From the NCBI GenBank assembly GCA_963790325.1, contig CAWBNY010000001.1, positions 147,413 through 211,412 on the forward strand: a stretch of DNA of 64,000 nt, written 5' to 3'. The translations under genes and the position numbers were made by a program. This stretch comes from JAXDMK01 sp963790325. Its GTDB lineage: Bacteria; Actinomycetota; Acidimicrobiia; Acidimicrobiales; AC-14. Below the pieces are notes generated by a model. That model was not told where the DNA came from. It did not search any database and saw only the letters and a list, made by a program, of their open reading frames with translations. This document shows positions 1-6,091 of the stretch, piece by piece; position 1 is the first letter of the stretch, and each line of letters starts with the position of its first letter.

Positions 1-1025
1 GGCGGGACGGGGGGCACCGGCGTTGGGAACGGGGAGCCGGGAACCGTTGTGCGAGGGACGGTGGTGGGGGCGACGGTGGTCGGCGGGACGGTCGTCGGCT
101 CTTCATCGGGCTCGGGCTCGGGCTCGGGCTCGGGTTCGGGGGCCTCGGCCGGCGCCTCGGTGGTCGGCGGGCCGACCGGGGCGCGGGTGACGACCGGTGG
201 CGGGTCGGTGGTGGTGGGCAGGCTGAAGGTGACCGTCGTGACCGACCGGATCGTGGTCGGGACGCCGGCGGCCTCCCCCGACGGGCTGGTGGTGACCTCG
301 GTCGGCAGGGAGTCGGGCCCGGCGAGGAGCTCGAGGGCCATGGCCAGGATCGACACGCCGGTGAGGAGGTAGAGGACGACGTTCACCCGCTCGCCCCGCC
401 GCAGCCCCGACCACCGGGTGGACAGCGGCGTGACGACCCGCCGGCGGAGCCAACGGTCACGGTCGATGTCGTGGTCGTCGAAGCCGTCGTCCTCCCCGGC
501 CAGCGCCCACAGGTCGAGCAGCTCCTGTTCGACACCCTCGTCGACGCCGTCGTCGTCGACCGGGACGGCTCGGCCGGCATGCAACTCAGGCGGCAGGGCG
601 AAACCGCCGTCGTCCTCGACGTCGACCTCGGCCGCCGGCTCCGCCGGGCGCGCCGGACTGGCGGGAACCGCGGGCAGGGGCGGGGGCGGAGCACCGGCCA
701 GGGCGAGGGTCACGGCGTCGATCTCGGCATCCGGCTCGGGGGGTGGCGCCTCCGGGGGTAGTGGCGGGGCGGCCCCGGGGGCAGGCGTCGGGGCGTCGAG
801 CTCGGCCTCGGCCGGGCCCTCGTCGGGCGGGGGCGGGGGCACCACCACGTCGGCCGCCGCCGGCGTCACCACGCCCGGCAACGGCTCCGGCTCACCCTCC
901 TCCGCCGCCGCCGGCACCGTGGTCGCCTTCTCCCGACCGGCCCATGGCGGTGGGGAGGTCTTTCCCGGCGCCGCTGTCGTCGGCGGCGGGGCGGGCGACC
1001 GCTCGTCCGGAACATCCTCGGTCAT
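1..1025 (-). CDS. Hypothetical membrane-anchored protein with Thr/Pro-rich outer tail (partial, runs off window)
   Basis: An open frame starts at ATG 1025 and reads without a stop to the window edge (about 341 residues seen). The N-terminal 190 residues are very rich in Pro, Ala, Glu and Asp, as in a disordered cytoplasmic region. A single hydrophobic segment (NVVLYLLTGVSILAMALELL) lies near residue 220. It is followed by a Thr/Pro/Val-rich extracytoplasmic tail containing an (EP)n run encoded by a hexanucleotide repeat. I do not recognise the family. It lies 26 bases downstream of the nucleotidyltransferase stop on the same strand, so it could be the last gene of the lasso operon or an unrelated gene. 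No SD is well placed before ATG 1025, so the start is uncertain. Confidence 0.5.
   Translation of the reverse strand, partial: MTEDVPDERSPAPPPTTAAPGKTSPPPWAGREKATTVPAAAEEGEPEPLPGVVTPAAADVVVPPPPPDEGPAEAELDAPTPAPGAAPPLPPEAPPPEPDAEIDAVTLALAGAPPPPLPAVPASPARPAEPAAEVDVEDDGGFALPPELHAGRAVPVDDDGVDEGVEQELLDLWALAGEDDGFDDHDIDRDRWLRRRVVTPLSTRWSGLRRGERVNVVLYLLTGVSILAMALELLAGPDSLPTEVTTSPSGEAAGVPTTIRSVTTVTFSLPTTTDPPPVVTRAPVGPPTTEAPAEAPEPEPEPEPEPDEEPTTVPPTTVAPTTVPRTTVPGSPFPTPVPPVP
108..140. repeat. GGCTCG hexanucleotide repeat inside a coding region
   Basis: About five tandem copies of GGCTCG/GGTTCG are visible. On the minus strand they encode the Glu-Pro dipeptide run in the extracytoplasmic tail of the partial membrane protein. 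Such runs can change copy number by slippage in steps that keep the frame. Confidence 0.6.
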
Positions 1026-1051
1026 CTCCCGCGACGGTACCGCCGGAGGCG

Positions 1052-2250
1052 TCAGGGCCGGCTGCGGGACGGGGGTCGGTCGTCGGCCACCGACCGCATC
1101 CAGCGGTTGAGGCGGGCGTCGCCGTACAGGTGCCACGGCCGCAGGCGGGTCGCCGCCCGCCGGGCCCGGACCAGGAGGAGCCGCCGATAGGTCGTTCCCG
1201 GGCCGGCCACGGGGCCGTAGGCGGCCTCCAGGTAGGCCCGGTCGGGCAGCACCCGCCGGAAGGGCCGCCGGCGGGTGCTGAACGGCGCCCTCGGCACGTT
1301 GGCGAAGTAGCCGGGCAGGTGCCAGTCGGCGTCGGTCAGCAGCCGCCGGCGGAGGAACGCCCGGCCCACGGTGGGCGAGTAGGCCGCCGGCCGGAGGGCG
1401 TCGACCGTCTCCGCCGGGACCACCGGCCCCAGCAGCTCGTTGGCGGCCATGAGGGCGACGAACACCCGCCCCCCCAGCCCGTAGGCCAGCGCCCGGGCGG
1501 AGACGACGTCCCAGTCGACCGTGGTCGTGTGCACCAGCCAGGCGATGTCGGCCAGCTGGCCCAGCGACCCCGCGCTGCGGCGGACCCGGTCCTTGAAGAA
1601 GTGGGCCGCCAGGTGGATGAGCAGGTCCTCGGCGTCGGGCAGGAGGTGGGCGCCGCTCCGGCTGGGACGGGCGTGCGCCCACACCTCGGCGATGTCGAAG
1701 TCGGCATCGGCGAGGAGGTGCCGGTGCAGGTCCACGTGGACGAGACCGTCCTCACTGGTCAGCTGGGGGTAGGCGTACTTCCCCCCCGGGGCCCGACGAA
1801 GCCGCCGTCCCGGGGGCGGGCGCTGCGGTAGCCAAGCTCGAGGACGAGGTCCTCCGCCCGTTGGATGGACGCGTCCGGGACGAGGAGGTCGATGTCGACC
1901 ATGGGCCGGAGGCTGAGGTCGTCGTAGGCCACCTCCAGCAGGGCCAGGCCCTTGAGGGCGACGACGGGCACGTCCCGGCCGCTGAGGGTGTCGACGATGG
2001 TGCGGCCGGCGGCCAGGAGACGCAGGTTGGAGGCCGCCGTCCGCCGCCGGTCGGCGGTGAGCTCGGCGACGACCGCAGCCGGCGCCCGGTGGGCGGCCGT
2101 CTCCAGGTGACGGGAGAGCAGCGGGGCCAGCCGGTGGCGCCGGGCCTGGCGCAGCGCCACATCCCAGTCGACGGGACCGGCGGCGACGGGGAAGAGGGGC
2201 CGGGCCGCCTGGGTGAGCAGGCGGTGCTCAGGCGAGAGCGTCGGGGGCAC
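1052..2250 (-). pseudogene. Nucleotidyltransferase of the lasso cluster (NTP_transf_5 type), frameshifted
   Basis: Two minus-strand frames join into one protein of about 399 residues. The N-terminal half starts at GTG 2250 and overlaps the B2 stop by 23 bases. It holds the family signature VVALKGLALL and the acidic motif RPMVDIDLLV expected to bind metal and nucleotide. The C-terminal half continues in another frame to the stop at 1052. The switch falls at the seven-G run at 1781-1787; one extra G gives FVGPRGGKYAYPQLTSEDG and restores the frame. Uncharacterised nucleotidyltransferases of this family occur in paeninodin- and pseudomycoidin-type lasso clusters, where they act after C-terminal phosphorylation. 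Here the frame is broken, either by a sequencing deletion in the homopolymer or by a real recent mutation. Confidence 0.75.
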
Positions 2251-2611
2251 CCGAGCCGCTCCCGGCGCGCGCCGGAGGTGGCGGGCGGCGGAGGAGCTCC
2301 TCGAACTGGGCGTGGGGCTCGCCGTCGAGCCAGGCGTGGGCGGACACACCCTCGCCGGGGTCACGGGCGACACCCACGACCAGGGGCCGGTGCCGGCCGT
2401 GATCGGCGTCCCATCGCTGGAGCAGCGCCGAGCGGACGAGGCAGGTGGCCCGGCGGCGGCGCAGCACGCCGGCGACCGTCGTCCGGTGGCGGGCGGCGAC
2501 GCCCGGCGACGGCGCGATGTGGTCGATGGCGTCGATGCCCCGGGCGTGGAGCGCCCGATCGAGGGCACGGGCCTGCGCCAAGGCCCACGCCGTCACCCGG
2601 GCCGAGGCCAC
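2228..2611 (-). CDS. Lasso peptide leader peptidase B2 (transglutaminase-like)
   Basis: The protein of about 127 residues matches the lasso B2 / transglutaminase-like superfamily. Members are cysteine proteases that remove the leader after the B1 element presents the precursor. The conserved block TCLVRSALLQRW contains the catalytic Cys, preceded by the GVAARHR...LRRRR segment. A later AHAWL contains the catalytic His. The gene lies just after B1 on the minus strand and its end overlaps the nucleotidyltransferase start. The start is uncertain: GTG 2611 is taken, TTG 2623 is an alternative, and the frame is open further upstream inside B1. The assignment of fold and cluster role is firm; enzymatic activity is inferred. 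Confidence 0.85.
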   Translation of the reverse strand: MASARVTAWALAQARALDRALHARGIDAIDHIAPSPGVAARHRTTVAGVLRRRRATCLVRSALLQRWDADHGRHRPLVVGVARDPGEGVSAHAWLDGEPHAQFEELLRRPPPPARAGSGSGAPDALA

Positions 2612-2646
2612 GGGGGAGGCCAACGCCGCCAGCAGCGTCCGGGCCC

Positions 2647-2928
2647 TCAGCCGCCGACCTCGACCAGGGAGTGGCTGCGAAGACCCTCGACGAAGGCCGC
2701 CACATCGGCTCGCGCCCGGTCGACGTCGATCGCGAACCGACTGACCAACTCGTCGACGAGCAGTTCCTCCGTCGTCCCGGCGACGACCAACGGCCACAGG
2801 AGGGACCCGGTGTCGTTCACCGCCAGGTATGCCGAGGACTCGAGGTCGAGGGCCACTACCTCGCCGGCCACGTTCCGCCATTCGATGCCAGGCCGGAGGC
2901 GGAGCACGCCGCGACCGGGGTCGGACAT
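2647..2928 (-). CDS. Lasso peptide recognition protein B1 (PqqD-like RRE)
   Basis: This 93-residue protein is a PqqD-family RiPP recognition element. It shows the typical pattern of beta strands (LRLRPGIEWRNVAGEVVALDL), the SSAYLAVNDTGSLLW block, and helices with VDELVSRFAIDVDRARADVAAFVEGL. Such proteins bind the precursor leader and deliver it to the B2 protease. ATG 2928 lies only six bases after the precursor stop, so the two are co-translated. Full length for the family. It is the discrete form of B1, as usual in actinobacterial lasso clusters where B1 and B2 are separate genes. Confidence 0.9.
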   Translation of the reverse strand: MSDPGRGVLRLRPGIEWRNVAGEVVALDLESSAYLAVNDTGSLLWPLVVAGTTEELLVDELVSRFAIDVDRARADVAAFVEGLRSHSLVEVGG

Positions 2929-2934
2929 GACGGG

Positions 2935-3090
2935 CTAGCTGCCGATGTCGACGCCCAGGTACGTCTGGCCGTCGATCGCCTGGACCTCCTTGCCCGGCGG
3001 GATCTGCCGGGTGACGTCGGCCAGGTGGCCGATGAAGGTCACCTGCGGTGGGCTGTACGCCGGTCCCTCGTTCGGTGTGTCGCTGCCCAT
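2935..3090 (-). CDS. Lasso peptide precursor (A), 51 residues
   Basis: A short frame from ATG 3090 to TAG 2935 lies between the cyclase and B1 genes. A strong SD (AGGGGGG) sits four bases before the start. The leader matches the lasso recognition pattern Y-x2-P-x-L-x3-G-x5-T at Tyr12, Pro15, Val17, Gly21 and Thr27. Leaders are normally cut one residue after that Thr, which would make Gln29 core residue 1. The core would then begin QIPPGKE, place Glu35 at core position 7 as the only acidic residue in positions 7-9, and end VDIGS. That predicts a seven-residue macrolactam ring and a 23-residue core with a C-terminal Ser. Most known lasso cores begin with Gly or another small residue, so Gln1 is unusual. 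Position, SD and leader pattern together make the call strong; the cut site is inferred. Confidence 0.85.
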   Translation of the reverse strand: MGSDTPNEGPAYSPPQVTFIGHLADVTRQIPPGKEVQAIDGQTYLGVDIGS

Positions 3091-3114
3091 CGTCCCCCCT
3101 GTCGAAGCCTGAAC

Positions 3115-4254
3115 CTATCCCGCAGCCAGCCACGCCTGTTGGAGCAACAGCGAGGTCCGCACACCTGGCCGCTCCAGGCGCCACTCGGAAGCTAGTCGAT
3201 CCACGTTGACCAGCGTCGGGTCCAGTCCGGTCCCGTCCCACGATGCGGCGAAGGCCAGGGTCTGCTCGCCGAAGACGGCCTCGTCGAAGAACGCCTTGGT
3301 GGTGCGGGCGGGGAGCGCCTCGGGCACGACGTCCCCGAACAGCTCGGCCACGGCCGCGCGGCGGCTGACCGGCCCCCGGGCTCCGTAATGGTGGCCGAGG
3401 GCGCCCACCACCGATGGCTCGACGAACACGCTGACCACCGACGTCCCCGCGTCGGCGCCGAGGAGCTCCAGGCTGGCGGAGATCGCGGCCCGATACCGGC
3501 TCCGCCACCACCAGGCGAGACCGGCGTCCCACCGGTCGGGGGTCGTGCCCCGATGCTCGACCTCCCGCCGATGCACCTCGGCCTCGGCCGCCGGGTGCAG
3601 CCAGGGGATGGGGACCTGGGGCTGGCGGGCGAAGATCCGGCGCCTCACCCCCCGGGGAGCCACGACCACCGCCAGCGTGCGCAGGTTCGAGCGGCGGACC
3701 CAGCCTCGTCCCCGACAGCGGGACAGCGCCCCCCGGGCGAGGGTCTCGTCCCCTCCGACGCCGGTGAGGACCGTGCCGCCCCGGGCCCGCCCGAAGATCG
3801 GAGTCTGGATGAACGAGAACGGCGGCCAGAGCACCCCGTGGCGGCGGAGGATGTCGCCCGCCACCGGTCCGAGCAGCTCCAGCTCGGAGGACACCTCGAT
3901 GCGCTCCCAGTCGGGCAGGCCCAGGTGGCGGACCACCAGCTCCTGCCACTCGCTCTCGTCGCTGCCGGGGGCGGCCGGGAACCGCAGCGTCGTCGGCACC
4001 GGCAGGGCCAGGCCCTCCCGGCGGGCCACGTGGGTGGCCACCGCCAGCACCGACGACGAGTCCCGGCCCCCGGAGAAGCTCACCAGGCACGGCGGCCGGG
4101 CCAGGGCCGCCCGGATGACCGTCTCGATCGCAGCCCGGGGGTGGGCCGCGCCCCGGCGGGAGATCCGGGGGGCCTCGTCGTCGACGCCGAAGGTGACCCC
4201 GCTGGCCAGCTCCAGGGGTCGGGGCCGGAGCCGCTCGGGAAAGGTGCTGGTCAC
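3115..4254 (-). CDS. Lasso cyclase C (asparagine-synthetase-like), lacking the amidotransferase domain
   Basis: The 379-residue protein carries the ATP-pyrophosphatase core of asparagine synthetase. SFSGGRDSS, near residue 62, is the PP-loop, and TGVGGDE is the second nucleotide/metal motif. In lasso pathways this enzyme adenylates the ring Asp/Glu and closes the macrolactam. The usual N-terminal class II glutamine-amidotransferase-like region of about 200 residues is absent: only about 55 residues precede the PP-loop, and the upstream DNA encodes the kinase. GTG 4254 overlaps the kinase stop (GTGA). The precursor ATG lies 24 bases downstream. Function is assigned from family and context; the short architecture is seen directly. 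Confidence 0.88.
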   Translation of the reverse strand: MTSTFPERLRPRPLELASGVTFGVDDEAPRISRRGAAHPRAAIETVIRAALARPPCLVSFSGGRDSSSVLAVATHVARREGLALPVPTTLRFPAAPGSDESEWQELVVRHLGLPDWERIEVSSELELLGPVAGDILRRHGVLWPPFSFIQTPIFGRARGGTVLTGVGGDETLARGALSRCRGRGWVRRSNLRTLAVVVAPRGVRRRIFARQPQVPIPWLHPAAEAEVHRREVEHRGTTPDRWDAGLAWWWRSRYRAAISASLELLGADAGTSVVSVFVEPSVVGALGHHYGARGPVSRRAAVAELFGDVVPEALPARTTKAFFDEAVFGEQTLAFAASWDGTGLDPTLVNVDRLASEWRLERPGVRTSLLLQQAWLAAG

Positions 4255-5252
4255 CGCAGGTTGCGGAGGCGCTCGATGAGGGCGGGGGCGACCGACGTCT
4301 CCGACCCGGTGGCCCACGGCAGGTCGACCTCCACCACCGGCACCCGGTCGACCACGGCGGCCACCGCACCGAGCAGGTGGCGGCCGACCCCGTCGTCCTC
4401 CCATCCCCCCACCCGCAGCTCGGCCATCACCCGGGCGAAGGCGGCGGCTCCGCCCAGGGGGCGCACGACGACCTCGTCGACCTCCCGGCTCGGGCGGAGC
4501 AGGACGACGGTCGCCAGCGGGAGCGGACGCCGGGTGGATGTCGGCAGCACCGCCGTGACCCGACCGTCGGACGACGTCGTCGTCGCCGGCGGGGGCGAGA
4601 GGAGGTCGATCACCCACGACGCGTGGGGGCGGAGGCGGATGTGCCCGGAACCGCCCGCGCACACGACGCCCGGCCCCGAGACGTCGAGGCGGAGGACGTC
4701 GTCGGTGACGAGAAGCGTCCCCGCGGCGCAGCACAGGCCGGCCACGGTGGACTTGCCCATCCCCGACGGGCCGAGGAACGCCACCGCCCCCCCGTCGATC
4801 TCGACCGCGCTGGCGTGCAGGGCGAGCTCGCCGCCGGCGATGAGCACGTAGCCGACGAGCAGGCCGGCGGCGAGGACCGCCACCAACCCGAGGTCGGCCT
4901 CGGGGTCGGGTCGGCACTCCACCGATCCCGGCTCGGGGCCGATGACGAAGTCGCACACCCGGGGCACCCGCAGCGTCGTGACCGGCCCGGCGGCCACCGC
5001 CACGTGGCGGAACGAGTCCCCCGCCCGGGCCGCCGACACCACCCGGTCGCCGGCGGGCCGCTCCGAGGGGACGGGCGCCGGGGGGCCGAGCCGGACGTCG
5101 ACGTCGAAGGCGTCGCCGGCCACGACGGGCGCGGCCAGGGCCAGGGTCGTGCGGATGCGGAGGCCGTGGACGTCGTGGACGGCGGGTGCGGGAAGGATCA
5201 TGGTCCGGGGCGCCGGCCTGCTCCGGCGGGGCGGCACGCTACCGCCACTCAC
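4251..5252 (-). CDS. HPr-kinase-like peptide kinase of the lasso cluster
   Basis: The protein has an HprK-type P-loop, LHASAVEIDGGAVAFLGPSG followed by MGKST, near residues 146-169. The His-Ala-Ser segment just before it is typical of HprK-like proteins in RiPP clusters. The N-terminal third is a beta-rich unassigned region. In paeninodin-type lasso pathways such kinases phosphorylate the C-terminal Ser of the precursor; the precursor here ends in Ser, which fits. GTG 5252 overlaps the sulfotransferase TGA and has an AGGGTGG SD. ATG 5201 is a later alternative start. The 3' end overlaps the cyclase start by four bases. Confidence 0.8.
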   Translation of the reverse strand: MSGGSVPPRRSRPAPRTMILPAPAVHDVHGLRIRTTLALAAPVVAGDAFDVDVRLGPPAPVPSERPAGDRVVSAARAGDSFRHVAVAAGPVTTLRVPRVCDFVIGPEPGSVECRPDPEADLGLVAVLAAGLLVGYVLIAGGELALHASAVEIDGGAVAFLGPSGMGKSTVAGLCCAAGTLLVTDDVLRLDVSGPGVVCAGGSGHIRLRPHASWVIDLLSPPPATTTSSDGRVTAVLPTSTRRPLPLATVVLLRPSREVDEVVVRPLGGAAAFARVMAELRVGGWEDDGVGRHLLGAVAAVVDRVPVVEVDLPWATGSETSVAPALIERLRNLR

Positions 5253-6091
5253 CGCCACCCTGACAGGTCGCGGCCGAGCAGGGTCTCCAGGCGGTCGAGC
5301 TCGTCGCCGAGCACGTCCTCCACCAGGCGGGCCCGGAGGGCGGGGTCGATGCGGGGCTTGGGGTGGTACCGGAGGCGGCGGGGCAGGGCCCGGCGCAGGA
5401 CCCCGCCCCGGGGGGCCCGGATCTCGTTCTCCCTGGTCACCGGAGCCAGCCGCGGGGGGATCTCGGCCCCCAGGAACCGCAGCGTCGCCCGCAGCACCGC
5501 CGCGCTGTCTTCGACCAGGTCGTCGTAGAGGTGGACGAGCACCCGGTCCCGGCCGAAGAGGTCGTAGTACGGGCCGAGCTGCCCGCTGTAGAAGCCACGT
5601 CCGAGGAACTGGTACGGCGGTGGGTAGCCGGCCGCCAGCCGCTCCGGCTCGGCCGCCACCGCGGCCGCGAAGTCGAGGGACTCGGCGCCCGCGGCCCGGA
5701 AGTGCGACCACGCCGAGAACGCCCGGTCGACGGGGTGGCGGAGGACGGCCACGATGCGGGCCCCGGGGACGTCGCCGGCGATGGCGGCGGCGGCCCCGAT
5801 GACCGTCAGGTTCGACGTCGATGCGTCTCCGACCGCAACCACGCCGGCCCCGGCCCCGCTCGCGCCGGCGTACAGGTCGTGGTAGCGCCGGCGGGCGTCG
5901 TCGTCGTCCCGGTAGGTCGGGCCGATGCTGGTGGGATCGGCCAGGTAGGCGTAGAAATGCGGTTCCTTCAGCGGGGGGAGGAACACCCCGGGGTGGCGGC
6001 CGAGGGCGGTGGCGAGGGCGGTGGTGCCCGACTTGGCCGCCCCCACCAGGAAGAAGTCGGGGCCCCTCCACGCCGGCGGGGCCGCCGTCAC
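5249..6091 (-). CDS. PAPS-dependent sulfotransferase of the lasso cluster
   Basis: The 280-residue protein is a sulfotransferase-family enzyme. FFLVGAAKSGTTAL near residues 15-28 is the 5'-phosphosulfate loop, and VLRHPVDRAFSAW near residues 120-135 is the 3'-phosphate-binding segment. KEPHFYA fits the heparan/N-sulfotransferase-like branch. GTG 6091 overlaps the exporter stop (GTGA) and its own stop overlaps the kinase start, so it is translationally coupled in the operon. It probably sulfates the lasso peptide or a group attached to it. That substrate is inferred from position only. Confidence 0.82.
   Translation of the reverse strand: MTAAPPAWRGPDFFLVGAAKSGTTALATALGRHPGVFLPPLKEPHFYAYLADPTSIGPTYRDDDDARRRYHDLYAGASGAGAGVVAVGDASTSNLTVIGAAAAIAGDVPGARIVAVLRHPVDRAFSAWSHFRAAGAESLDFAAAVAAEPERLAAGYPPPYQFLGRGFYSGQLGPYYDLFGRDRVLVHLYDDLVEDSAAVLRATLRFLGAEIPPRLAPVTRENEIRAPRGGVLRRALPRRLRYHPKPRIDPALRARLVEDVLGDELDRLETLLGRDLSGWR

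Noticed and set aside
743..1831. Long plus-strand ORF antisense to the nucleotidyltransferase
   Set aside because: Composition is Pro/Gly/Arg repeats of a GC-rich shadow frame; the minus strand has recognisable domains.
3388..4851. Plus-strand ORFs over the cyclase and kinase genes
   Set aside because: No domain, shadow composition, and the opposite strand has PP-loop and P-loop motifs.
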